Shown here: positions 18,454 through 26,641 of the stretch, piece by piece
Layout: every line of letters starts with the position of its first letter
Numbering within the stretch: the stretch's first letter is position 1
Source: Acetobacteraceae bacterium
GTDB lineage: Bacteria > Pseudomonadota > Alphaproteobacteria > Acetobacterales > Acetobacteraceae
Reading direction: 5' to 3'
Assembly (NCBI GenBank): GCA_022842185.1
Contig: JALHQB010000008.1
Span: forward strand, 47,411 to 111,410
DNA length: 64,000 nucleotides
Position numbers and translations under genes: made by a program
Notes under the pieces: model-generated
Seen by the model: only the letters and a program-made list of their open reading frames with translations
Told to the model about the DNA's origin: nothing
Database searches by the model: none

Positions 18454-19445
18454 CCATCGACGTTAACGTCGCGGGGTCCGCCAGCCGGGCGGACATCGCG
18501 GTGATCGTCCCGACCTACAACCGCAAGGCAGTGGTGCTGCGCTGCATCGGTGCGCTTGCTGGACAGGTTGGCGACGCGATCGGTCGGATGGAGGTGGTCA
18601 TCGTCGATGACGGATCGGCGGATGGTACTTTCGACGCCGTGCAATCGGAGGGCGCGCGCTTGCCCTTCGCGGTGCGCGTGGCGCGCCAGCGAAATGCTGG
18701 CGCCAACGCCGCGCGAAACCGTGCCATGACCATGACGGGCGCACCGTTGCTGCTGTTTCTGAACGACGACAGCATCGCCGAGCCAGGTCTGGTCGCGGAA
18801 CATCTGCGACAGCATGCCGTCCATCCGGGCGAGGCCGAGGCGGTTCTGGGCGCGCTTGCGCCCATGGATGACCCGCCACCAGGCCTGTTCGAGGTCATGC
18901 ATCATGACCATCGCTTCGACGCGCTCGCCGAGGGGACCGAGGTCGGCTGGAGCGCCTTCTACACCTACAACGTGTCAGCGAAGGCGGCGCTGTTGCGTCG
19001 GCATGGTGGCTTCGACGAAGCGCTGCGCTGGCACGAGGATATCGAGTTTAGCGCGCGGCTCCGAACGGACGGGTTGAAAGTGTATTTCGCGCCCGCCGCG
19101 ACAGCGAAACACCTGCATCCGATGGGCGAAGCGGATTGGTTGCGGATTGCCGACCGGGAAGGCAAGGCGTTGGCCGCCTGGGCGCGGCGTCAGCCGGGAA
19201 TGCGTGAAGAACTCGTGGCACTTGGGTTGCAGAGCCGGCAGTTGGGTACGCGGTCGATGCGCCATGCGGCGGCTGACCTGGTCATCAACAGTTTGACGGA
19301 ACCATGCTGGCTTGGCTTCGCGCGTGGTGCATCCCGCGTCAGTCATCGCGCTGCTGCGCCTGTGTATCGCAAGCTGTTCCAGGCTCGAAAGCGCCGCGCG
19401 ATCGAGGCGGCGCTGGCAGAGAAACCGCCTGCCGAACTGCCCTAA
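18450..19445 (+). CDS. Family 2 glycosyltransferase
   Basis: A 331-residue GT-A glycosyltransferase. It has DIAVIVPTYNRKAVVLRCIG, VVIVDDGSADGTFDAV, RNAGANAARNRAM, LLLFLNDDSIAEPGL (DxD-like) and, later, GGFDEALRWHEDIEF, which matches the GT2 acidic motif that positions the acceptor or catalytic base. The ATG at 18450 overlaps the methyltransferase stop (ATGA). The frame also opens at GTG 18417, but that would overlap the upstream gene by 37 nt. It is the last glycosyltransferase before the RTX genes. Confidence 0.86.
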   Translation: MTIDVNVAGSASRADIAVIVPTYNRKAVVLRCIGALAGQVGDAIGRMEVVIVDDGSADGTFDAVQSEGARLPFAVRVARQRNAGANAARNRAMTMTGAPLLLFLNDDSIAEPGLVAEHLRQHAVHPGEAEAVLGALAPMDDPPPGLFEVMHHDHRFDALAEGTEVGWSAFYTYNVSAKAALLRRHGGFDEALRWHEDIEFSARLRTDGLKVYFAPAATAKHLHPMGEADWLRIADREGKALAAWARRQPGMREELVALGLQSRQLGTRSMRHAAADLVINSLTEPCWLGFARGASRVSHRAAAPVYRKLFQARKRRAIEAALAEKPPAELP

Positions 19446-19804
19446 CTAAGACATAATTTAACCATTTTTGAGTGACCGAACAGGTCAGGCCGACGGCCGG
19501 CTAAATTGATTTTTTCGACATCAATACAACCACAAGTAATAGCATTCCACAGAATGCATCTTATGATTGTCGTCTCGACATTTCTGATCTAACCCGGCGA
19601 CGTTAACCGCAGGGGGATAGCGTATCGAACGTGGTTTCGACTGGGCGGTGATCGTTCGGGAGTAGCCGGAGGCAAAGAGCCTCTCGGCGCCGACGCAACG
19701 GATCGTCTGAACAGTGGGGCCGGAACCCGGCCGCTCGATTGAAGCACTGATGCTGCGGTCGGGGGCGGGACGCGGCAGCGGGCACCAACGTCATCAGAGC
19801 CCTG
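19446..19804 (+). promoter_or_regulatory. AT-rich region upstream of the first RTX gene
   Basis: The stretch 19446-19600 is clearly AT-rich and holds several short dyads: TGACC-GAACA-GGTCA near 19474, GGCC-GAC-GGCC near 19488 followed by TTTTTT (a weak terminator for the preceding GT2), and GCATTC/GAATGC. The remaining ~200 nt up to the start look like a long leader. A promoter for the RTX gene most likely lies here, but I cannot name its boxes. Confidence 0.45.
19542..19557. promoter_or_regulatory. Inverted repeat GCATTC-CACA-GAATGC
   Basis: Two perfect 6-bp arms separated by 4 nt lie in the AT-rich zone before the first RTX gene. The arrangement fits an operator for a dimeric regulator, but the same motif was not seen before the second RTX gene. 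Confidence 0.35.
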
Positions 19805-21655
19805 GTGACCAAGTCCGCGAATCAAACAAGGGGCACCTTTCTCGTGATCACATATACGAACCAAATTCTGCCCGCCGGGGTGGAAACCTTGACGCTTGCC
19901 GGTACGGCCAATCTGGTCGGCATTGGCAACAATCAATCCAACATCATCATCGGCAACTCTGCCACCAACGTGATTCTAGGCGGCGGAGGTGACGATACGA
20001 TTCGCGGCGGCGATGGCGTCGACATTCTCCGCGGCGATGCCGGCACTGATCAGCTTTACGGCGACGGTGGCACTGATGTCTTCGTCCTGAGTGTGCTGGG
20101 CGACAGTGCTGTCGGCGCGAAGCGCGACGTCATCCACGACTTCGATGCGCGCCAGGACGTGCTGCACCTGATGGATCTCGCACCGGGTGTGCCGATCACC
20201 TTCCTGGGCCAGGGTTCGTTCCAGGCTGGCGCCAACACCATCCAGACCCGTCTGGACGTGCAGGGCGCGCACAGCGTGCTTCAGATTGACGTGCCGAACG
20301 GTTGGCAGGGTACCGATGGTGCCGCGGATGCCGAGATATTCCTGATGGGTGTGCAATCACTCAACGCGTGGAACATCCTAGAGGCAGCCGCAGCATCAGG
20401 TGGTGGCGCTGCGCCACCGGCCATCGTCGCACCGCCACCGTCCATCGTTCAGCCGCCGCCGAGTGTCGTGGAACCGCCGGACGTCGTCGCGCCATCGACG
20501 GGCCGGACCGTGTACATCGATCCGAGCGCGGGCAGGTCCGGCGACGGCTCGATCGGATCGCCGTACAACTCCTGGGGCGGCTGGACGCTGCAGGCGGACA
20601 CCAGCTACCTGATCAAGGCCGGCACCGTCATAAACGGGGTCGTCGTGGTCAAGGGGCAGGGTACCGAGGCGGATCCGATCGCGATCGGCAGCTACGGCAA
20701 TGGCGCGGCGCCGGTGATCCAAGGCTCCATTTCCGTCGAGAACGCCGCACACGTCACCATTTCCGACCTGTCCATCATGAACAGCGCCTACGCCGGCGTG
20801 ACGGTTCAGGGTGGTTCGCATGACATAACCGTTCTGAACAACACGATCCAGAACACGTCGATCGGCGTGTGGTTCAGTTCGAATGCGGGCGGGGGGAACC
20901 TGGTTCAGGGCAACCAGATCCTGGGCAGCCAGCTTCACGGCATCGCGTTCAACAAGGTCGATCATCGCGGCGATCCGACCCGCGCCGTGGACAATGTTGT
21001 GCGCGACAGTGGCTCCCACGGTATTGCGATCAATGCCAGCGGCATCATCGTCGACGGCAACGAGGTTGCCAGCAGTGGCTGGTCCGTCAGCGGCAGCACC
21101 GGCATTCACATCTATGCCGGTTACGGCACGCCCGATGGTTATGGATTCGGCAACGTCATCAGCAACAACCTCGTGTACGACACGCGAGAGGCCGGCAACG
21201 GCTATGACGGCAACGGAATCCAGGCTGACCAGTACACCGGCAACAACCGGATCGAGAACAACACCGTCTATGGCAATGATGGTGCGGGCATCATCCTGTA
21301 CGATTCGGCGTCGAACGCGGTGATCGGGAATACCGTCAGCGGAAACGTGCTCGACCGTTCGGGCCAGCACCCTTATCGCGGTGAAATCATTCTGGCCGCT
21401 GACATTGATCGCTGGAGTGAATTGACCCGGGGCAACGTCATCCAGGACAATCTGGTGACGACGACGCACCCGACCATGAGCGCATTCCGCATCGATGCGC
21501 CCACGGCCGATAACGGCAACGTCTTCGGCGGCAACACTGTTGTCCGTGCCGCGGGCGGACCGGCCTACAATGTCGGTGGTACGGCGGTCGGTTCCGACCT
21601 GGCGCTGTGGAATACGGCACTGGCGGCGGGCGGCGGGGACGATTTCTGGGGCTGA
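19805..21655 (+). CDS. Secreted RTX protein with C-terminal parallel beta-helix (copy 1)
   Basis: A 616-residue protein with no N-terminal signal peptide. Residues ~60-95 carry Ca-binding RTX nonapeptides (GGGGDDTIRGGDGVDIL, RGDAGTDQLYGDGGTD). A bridging domain leads to a proline-rich linker (~200-230), and the rest is a beta-helix module beginning VYIDPSAGRSGDGS. RTX repeats imply type I secretion, though no HlyB/HlyD/TolC gene is in the window. The helix module is paralogous to 22045-24357 and 16148-17509. Compared with copy 2 the first RTX block is missing. The start is GTG 19805; CTG 19802 aligns with the ATG of copy 2, and GTG 19844 is a further candidate. A polymer lyase or epimerase role is inference. 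Confidence 0.82.
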   Translation: MTKSANQTRGTFLVITYTNQILPAGVETLTLAGTANLVGIGNNQSNIIIGNSATNVILGGGGDDTIRGGDGVDILRGDAGTDQLYGDGGTDVFVLSVLGDSAVGAKRDVIHDFDARQDVLHLMDLAPGVPITFLGQGSFQAGANTIQTRLDVQGAHSVLQIDVPNGWQGTDGAADAEIFLMGVQSLNAWNILEAAAASGGGAAPPAIVAPPPSIVQPPPSVVEPPDVVAPSTGRTVYIDPSAGRSGDGSIGSPYNSWGGWTLQADTSYLIKAGTVINGVVVVKGQGTEADPIAIGSYGNGAAPVIQGSISVENAAHVTISDLSIMNSAYAGVTVQGGSHDITVLNNTIQNTSIGVWFSSNAGGGNLVQGNQILGSQLHGIAFNKVDHRGDPTRAVDNVVRDSGSHGIAINASGIIVDGNEVASSGWSVSGSTGIHIYAGYGTPDGYGFGNVISNNLVYDTREAGNGYDGNGIQADQYTGNNRIENNTVYGNDGAGIILYDSASNAVIGNTVSGNVLDRSGQHPYRGEIILAADIDRWSELTRGNVIQDNLVTTTHPTMSAFRIDAPTADNGNVFGGNTVVRAAGGPAYNVGGTAVGSDLALWNTALAAGGGDDFWG

Positions 21656-21699
21656 GCAGCAGCCCCGGAGCCTTCCCGGGTCATCCGGCATCATGACAT

Positions 21700-21723
21700 C
21701 GCGCCCCGCTGCGGCGGGGCGCG
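21700..21723 (+). terminator. Strong GC hairpin after RTX copy 1
   Basis: CGCGCCCCGC and GCGGGGCGCG form a perfect 10-bp stem with a TGCG loop, 45 nt after the stop. No clear T-run follows, so termination may be incomplete or Rho-assisted. It separates the two tandem RTX genes. Confidence 0.6.
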
Positions 21724-21976
21724 AACTCTGTGCTTCTTGGTACTTCCTGCCGATACGGCATGCGGCCTTGGTCCTGAAGCCTGTGGGCGCCACACGGCCG
21801 CCCGCAGCGCTCTCTCGATGGCCGTTTTGAATCGCTCACGCCAAGGCACGAATGACGATAAAAATAGAATGAGCGCGTGCTGCGGGGCAGATCCGACCCA
21901 TCTAGGCCGAACGTGCGCCGACCAAAACAAAAATCAGCCTGTAACAGCAATTATTCGTGAGTTTGGCAGACGTCAT

Positions 21977-21991
21977 ACAACTTATAGTTGT
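21977..21991. promoter_or_regulatory. Palindrome ACAACT-TAT-AGTTGT before RTX copy 2
   Basis: A perfect 6-bp inverted repeat with a 3-nt centre, 54 nt before the ATG of the second RTX gene, in an AT-rich stretch (21850-22020). TTGGCA at 21964 and TATAGT within the palindrome resemble promoter boxes, but they are only 14 nt apart. It is therefore a candidate operator overlapping a promoter. Confidence 0.45.
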
Positions 21992-22044
21992 TTCACGATG
22001 TCCATGGACCATAGTCGGTAGCGGTATCAACCGACGGGATAGAC

Positions 22045-24357
22045 ATGGTCACCAAAAGCGGAACCAATCTCAAAGACACCCTGGCAGGCAGCTCGGGCGC
22101 CGATACCCTCTACGGGCTGAACGACGCCGATACGCTGCATGGTCTGGAGGGAACGGATTTCCTCAATGGCGGCGCGGGTGCCGATCTGATGATCGGGGGC
22201 ACCGGCGCCGATACCTACATCGTCGATAATCCAGGCGACGTTGTCGTGGAGACTGACGACGGCAGCGTGGACATCGTCTTGTCCTCGATCAGCTATGTCC
22301 TGCCAGCCTTCGTCGATCGGCTGACGTTAACCGGTACGGCCAACATCAACGGTACGGGCAACGCGCTGGCCAATCACATCACCGGCAATGCCGGCGCAAA
22401 TGTCCTGATCGGTGCCGGGGGCAACGACAGGTTGGATGGAGGTGCCGGCGCCGACACCATGCAAGGCGGCATCGGAAACGACACCTATATCGTGGCGGAT
22501 GCGAGCGACCGGGTGATCGAAGTCCAGGGCGAAGGGGTGGACCTGATCATCTCATCGATAACCATGACGCTGCCGTTGAATGTCGAACAACTGCAACTGA
22601 GTGCCACCGCAAGCCTGATGGGCGCGGGCAATGCGCTTAACAACACACTCATCGGCAATGCCTCGGCAAACGTGCTCGTCGGTGGCGCTGGAAGCGATAC
22701 GATCCGCGGAGAAGGTGGCAACGACATCCTGCGTGGTGATGCGGGAGCCGATCATCTCTATGGCGGTGCCGGTACGGACGTATTCGGCCTTGGTGCTGTC
22801 ACGGACAGCCGACCAGGCACGCTACGGGACGTCATCCATGACTTTGCGGTCGGCGTAGACGCCATCTGGCTCAATGATCTCGCACCCGGCTTGCCGATCA
22901 CTTTCCTTGGCGCGGGAAGCCTCCAGGCCGGCCGCGGCGGGGTCCAGGCAAGGCTGAACGTCGAGGGCGCGAACAGCGTTCTCCAGATCGATGTGGCAGG
23001 CAAGACTGGCGTGACCGATGGCGTCATCGATGCCGAGATCTTGCTCATGGGCGTGCAGTCGCTGCAGTTGTCGAGCATCATAGGCGCCATCGCGCCACCG
23101 CCACCCGTTAGCGGCGGCGGCGGCGGTGGCGGCGGCACGACCCTGCCTCCCGCGCCGCCTGCCCAACGCATCGTCTACATCGACCCTGGCGCAGGCACCT
23201 CCGGAGACGGTTCGATCGCCTCCCCTTACAAGGCGTGGGGCGGATGGACGCTTGAAGCGGGCACGAGCTACCTGTTCAAGGCGGGGTCGGTCATCAGCGG
23301 CGTGATCGTCGTGAAGGGTGAGGGGACGGAAGCCGCGCCGATCACGGTCGGCAGCTACGGCACCGGCGCGCCTCCGGTCATCCAGGGGTCCATCGCGGTC
23401 GAACGCGCGGCGTATGTCACCATCACTGATCTCACGATCAAGAACAGCTCCATGGCCGGCATCGCCGTGCAGGGCGACGCGCATCACATCACCATCGTGA
23501 ACAACACGATCCAGAATTCTGCGACCGGCATTTGGTTCGGCAGTGACACTGGTGGCGGCAACCTGGTGCAGAACAACCTGATCCAAGGCAATGCCATCAA
23601 TGGCATTGCGTTCAACCGCCTTGATCACGACGCCGAACTCACGCGCGTGGTGGGCAACGTGATCCGCGACAACGGGTCACATGGAATCGAGATTCATGCC
23701 AACGGCATCAGTGTCGAGAACAACGACGTCAGCGGTAACGGCCGCACCTATTCCGGCAGTTCCGGCATCCACATCTATGGCGGGGTGGACGCACGCTATG
23801 GCGGCGAGGGCGCCGACGGATTCGGCTACGGCAACATCGTCCGAGGCAACCGCGTCTTCGATAACCTTGAAGCCGGCTTCTACGGCAACGATGGAAACGG
23901 TATCCAGGCCGATCAGTTCACCGGCAACAATCGCATTGAACAGAACATTGTCAGTGGCAACGATGGGGCGGGCATCATCGCCTACGATTCCGCGTCGAAC
24001 ATGATCATTGGAAACACGGTCAGCGGCAATTCGGTGAATCGCCCGGGCAATCCCAATCGCATGCGCGGCGAGATCATGCTCAACACCGACATCGACATGC
24101 TGCCCCTGCACGATCTGACCCGGGGCAATGTGATCCAGGACAATCGGGTGACGACTGCCGATCCGAACGTCAGCGCCTTCTACATTGACGCGCCCACGGC
24201 GGATAACGGGAACGTCTTCGGCGGTAACACGGTCGAACGTGCGGCCGGCGGCAACGTCTATACCGTTGGCAGCAAATACGGCACTGTCGGATCAAACCTG
24301 ACAGTTTGGAACAATACACTGGCGCCCGGCGGCGGGGACGATCTGTGGGCGGCGTAG
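22045..24357 (+). CDS. Secreted RTX protein with C-terminal parallel beta-helix (copy 2)
   Basis: A 770-residue relative of copy 1, full length at the N-terminus. Three RTX blocks occur (around residues 10-60, 125-150 and 215-245, e.g. GGAGADLMIGGTGADTY). They are separated by domains that repeat the theme of a 'TYIV...' strand followed by 'LP--V--L-L-GTA'. A linker with eight Gly in a row (~355) leads to the beta-helix module starting IVYIDPGAGTSGDGS, with the shared DGNGIQADQ and NDGAGIIAYDSASN motifs. No signal peptide, so type I export is expected. The C-terminus ends GGGDDLWAA. It is likely extracellular and Ca-dependent; enzymatic action on the EPS is inferred from context only. Confidence 0.85.
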   Translation: MVTKSGTNLKDTLAGSSGADTLYGLNDADTLHGLEGTDFLNGGAGADLMIGGTGADTYIVDNPGDVVVETDDGSVDIVLSSISYVLPAFVDRLTLTGTANINGTGNALANHITGNAGANVLIGAGGNDRLDGGAGADTMQGGIGNDTYIVADASDRVIEVQGEGVDLIISSITMTLPLNVEQLQLSATASLMGAGNALNNTLIGNASANVLVGGAGSDTIRGEGGNDILRGDAGADHLYGGAGTDVFGLGAVTDSRPGTLRDVIHDFAVGVDAIWLNDLAPGLPITFLGAGSLQAGRGGVQARLNVEGANSVLQIDVAGKTGVTDGVIDAEILLMGVQSLQLSSIIGAIAPPPPVSGGGGGGGGTTLPPAPPAQRIVYIDPGAGTSGDGSIASPYKAWGGWTLEAGTSYLFKAGSVISGVIVVKGEGTEAAPITVGSYGTGAPPVIQGSIAVERAAYVTITDLTIKNSSMAGIAVQGDAHHITIVNNTIQNSATGIWFGSDTGGGNLVQNNLIQGNAINGIAFNRLDHDAELTRVVGNVIRDNGSHGIEIHANGISVENNDVSGNGRTYSGSSGIHIYGGVDARYGGEGADGFGYGNIVRGNRVFDNLEAGFYGNDGNGIQADQFTGNNRIEQNIVSGNDGAGIIAYDSASNMIIGNTVSGNSVNRPGNPNRMRGEIMLNTDIDMLPLHDLTRGNVIQDNRVTTADPNVSAFYIDAPTADNGNVFGGNTVERAAGGNVYTVGSKYGTVGSNLTVWNNTLAPGGGDDLWAA

Positions 24358-24426
24358 GTTCAGGCACCCCACAGACAATAGCACGGGACCCGCTTGCCGC
24401 CTTCATCCGGGTATAGTGCAGAATGC

Positions 24427-24491
24427 GCGCCGGTGAGGACCGGCGCCATCAGACTGCGCAGCGAAGAGGACGGCGCGTGCTTGCGCCGTCC
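24427..24491 (+). terminator. Tandem GC hairpins after RTX copy 2
   Basis: GCGCCGGT-GAGG-ACCGGCGC (24427-24446) and GGACGGCGC-GTGCTT-GCGCCGTCC (24468-24491) are perfect 8- and 9-bp stems. Neither has a T-tract. They probably insulate the EPS genes from the next operon. Confidence 0.5.
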
Positions 24492-24567
24492 GAAAGCTGC
24501 GGCGCCGCTTAGTTCCGGCGATATCAGGAACGGCGGGGCACAGGAGGGTGAGTTGTGCGCCCTGGAC

Positions 24568-24666
24568 CGTGACGACCGCAGGTGCGGATGCGCCGGCGGT
24601 CTGAAGCACACTCCACGGTAAAAGGTTGGAGTGGGATCGGTGTACGAATGCAAACCGATCCCGCTC
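24568..24666 (+). repeat. Dispersed 99-bp structured repeat, copy A
   Basis: Aligns without gaps to 48314-48412. Conserved blocks include GACCGCAGGTGCG, GGTCTGAA and GGGATCGGTG-ACGAATG. It can fold into two hairpins: GACCGC/GCGGTC enclosing GGTGC/GCGCC, and GAGTGGGATCGGT pairing with ACCGATCCCGCTC over 13 bp with one G-U pair. Differences from copy B include U-G to U-A exchanges that keep pairing. It is a palindromic intergenic element or an RNA domain; its function is unknown. Confidence 0.75.
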
Positions 24667-24869
24667 GTCGCGTGGAGGGTCTCCCGATCCGCATTCGCCA
24701 AGGCGGATCAACCGGCGGAAGTGTTGTTCGAACGTCACCCCCGCCGGTGCCGTGACATCGAAGCCAGGCCGCCCGGGATATTCGATCATCAAAATACCGG
24801 CTTCCCGTGGAAACCTCGCCGCGCTCCGGTCCGTTGTCTCCTCGACCTCTTTGCTCGGGAGAAGCGCCG

Positions 24870-25298
24870 ATGAGTGCAACCTCAGCCCGCCATGTCCCGT
24901 CACCTCTGAACCCGATTCAGGCCATGCTGATCGGAGGGCTCCCGACATTGTTCCTGGGCGCCTTTTTCAGCGACCTCGCTTATCGCGCAAGCTTCCACAT
25001 GCAGTGGGCAAACTTCGCCTCGTGGTTTCTGGCCGGGGCAGCCGTGTTCGGCGCTTTCGCGGTCCTTTGGTCGTTTGTCGATGTTATACGGGGAGGGGTG
25101 TCTCGCCGCAGGCATCTCACGCTCCTACTCGTTCTGCTCGCCTTGTGGATCGTCGGCATCGTAAACGCGCTGGTCCACGCCAAGGATGCCTGGGCGATCA
25201 TGCCCGAAGGCCTCTATCTGTCCGCCATCTCGGCAGTGCTCGCCGTCTTCGCGGCCTGGTTGGGCTTTTCCCGCAATCGACTGAACGAGGTATCGTGA
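24870..25298 (+). CDS. DUF2231-type membrane protein
   Basis: A 142-residue inner-membrane protein with four hydrophobic helices. The N-terminal pattern PLNPIQAMLIGGLPTLFLGA followed by FFSDLAYR matches the DUF2231 family, whose function is not known but which often accompanies PQQ dehydrogenases or cytochromes. The frame opens at 24807; ATG 24870 has GGGAGAAG upstream and removes a non-hydrophobic leader. The stop overlaps the next ATG by one nt (TGATG), so it is co-translated with the dehydrogenase. Confidence 0.8.
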   Translation: MSATSARHVPSPLNPIQAMLIGGLPTLFLGAFFSDLAYRASFHMQWANFASWFLAGAAVFGAFAVLWSFVDVIRGGVSRRRHLTLLLVLLALWIVGIVNALVHAKDAWAIMPEGLYLSAISAVLAVFAAWLGFSRNRLNEVS

Positions 25299-26629
25299 TG
25301 CGCCGGTTCCTTCTTGTCGGGGCAGCCGCGATCGCGCTCTCCGCCTGTGACAGCGATCCCGGGCCTGTCCAGCGGGGCGCCAATCCGAATCTACCGGCGC
25401 CGCAAAGCGGCCTGCTGCCCGAGATGACAATCCCGCGCCCCGCCAATTGGGGCAGCGATCAGCCGGTGGTGCCGTCCGGCTTCACCATCCAGGCCATCGC
25501 CACGGACCTGCGCATCCCCCGCCAGACGTTGCTGCTGCCCAACGGCGATATTCTTGTGGCCGAAGGTTCGGGCGGCGGCGCCCCCGCGCTGCGTCCCAAG
25601 GACATCATCGCGGGCTTCATCAAGGCCCTGGGTCGCAGCAGCGCCAGCGGCGGCAACCGGCTGACCTTGCTGCGCGACGCGGATGGCGACGGGACGTATG
25701 AGATGCGCCACGTCTTCGCCGATGGCCTGAACGCGCCCTATGGCCTGGCCTTGGTGGATGGCGGCATTTTCATCGCGAACCAGGATGCGCTTGTTCGCTT
25801 CGACTACGCGGATGGGCAGGTGCAGGCGGTTGGCGCGCCGCGTGTGGTGGCCCAGTTGCCCGCCGCCATCAACCATCACTGGACCAAGGCGCTGGCGGCC
25901 AGTCCGGACGGACGGTTCCTCTACGTCGGCATCGGCTCCAACAGCAACATCACCGAACGGGGCATGGCTGCCGAGGAAGACCGCGCGATGGTCTGGCAGA
26001 TCGATGCGCAGACCGGCGCACATCGGCAATACGCGACCGGCCTGCGCAACCCGACGGCGCTGACCTTCCGGCCTGGCACCGACGAGTTGTGGGCTGTCGT
26101 GAACGAGCGTGACGAGATCGGTCCGAACCTCGTGCCCGATTACCTGACCTCGGTGCGCGAAGGGGGCTTCTATGGTTGGCCCTGGAGCTACTGGGGGCAG
26201 AATGTCGACACACGCGCCCAGCCGCAGAACGCTGAACGCGTCGCCGCGGCCATCGCGCCCGACTATGCGCTCGGGGCGCATGTTGCCGCGTTGGGGGTGG
26301 CGTTCTCGACATCCGCCATGGGACCGGACTTTGCCGACGGAGCCTTCGTTGGCGAACACGGCAGTTGGAACCGCCGCGTGCCGTCCGGCTATCGTGTCGT
26401 TTTCGTCCCCTTCCGCGATGGACGGCCGGCCGGCGAGCCTGTGGATTTCATCTCCGGTTTCCTCGATGCGGATGGCAATGCCCGCGGCCGGCCGGTTGGC
26501 GTTACGGTGGATCCGCGCGGCGCAGTGATCGTCGCCGACGACCTGACCGGCACCATCTGGCGCGTGACGCCGTCCGGTCCGCGCCCGGCGGCGCCCGCGG
26601 GTGACGGGACCGCAGTCACGCCGCGCTGA
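25298..26629 (+). CDS. PQQ-dependent sorbosone/sugar dehydrogenase-like lipoprotein
   Basis: A 443-residue periplasmic lipoprotein (signal MRRFLLVGAAAIALSAC). It is a six-bladed beta-propeller of the soluble glucose/sorbosone dehydrogenase group: LPNGDILVAEGSGG, DGLNAPYGLAL, HHWTKALAASPDGRFLYVGI, ATGLRNPTALTFRPGTDELW, VNERDEIGPNLVPDYLTSV, GGFYGWPWSYWG and FVGEHGSWNR are the conserved propeller and cofactor-site segments. It would oxidise a sugar or aldehyde in the periplasm with PQQ and pass electrons to the cytochrome c encoded 12 nt downstream. A longer frame opening at 24626 is an artefact that crosses the DUF2231 gene. The substrate is unknown. Confidence 0.87.
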   Translation: MRRFLLVGAAAIALSACDSDPGPVQRGANPNLPAPQSGLLPEMTIPRPANWGSDQPVVPSGFTIQAIATDLRIPRQTLLLPNGDILVAEGSGGGAPALRPKDIIAGFIKALGRSSASGGNRLTLLRDADGDGTYEMRHVFADGLNAPYGLALVDGGIFIANQDALVRFDYADGQVQAVGAPRVVAQLPAAINHHWTKALAASPDGRFLYVGIGSNSNITERGMAAEEDRAMVWQIDAQTGAHRQYATGLRNPTALTFRPGTDELWAVVNERDEIGPNLVPDYLTSVREGGFYGWPWSYWGQNVDTRAQPQNAERVAAAIAPDYALGAHVAALGVAFSTSAMGPDFADGAFVGEHGSWNRRVPSGYRVVFVPFRDGRPAGEPVDFISGFLDADGNARGRPVGVTVDPRGAVIVADDLTGTIWRVTPSGPRPAAPAGDGTAVTPR

Positions 26630-26641
26630 CGGTGTGTCGCC

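Larger units (their letters stand above)
24358..24869. other. Hairpin-rich intergenic boundary
   Basis: No supported gene. This stretch closes the EPS region and precedes the DUF2231 operon. It contains, in order, perfect GC stems at 24427-24446 and 24468-24491, the 10-bp palindrome GCGGCGCCGC at 24499-24508, and a 99-bp structured repeat (24568-24666) whose second copy is at 48314-48412. The final ~200 nt show no evident structure; a GGGAGAAG ribosome-binding sequence precedes the next start. Confidence 0.6.

Noticed and set aside
16148..24357. Naming the beta-helix proteins mannuronan C5-epimerases
   Set aside because: The DPHD catalytic motif of AlgG/AlgE is absent and no alginate biosynthesis genes are present; only the fold and context support the comparison.
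24568..24666. Transposon or MITE with target-site duplication
   Set aside because: Copy A has degenerate ends, and no flanking direct repeat or transposase was seen; the element is better described as a structured intergenic repeat.
24626..25297. N-terminal extension of the PQQ dehydrogenase frame
   Set aside because: It crosses the DUF2231 gene in another frame; the true start at 25298 gives a lipoprotein signal and a TGATG junction.
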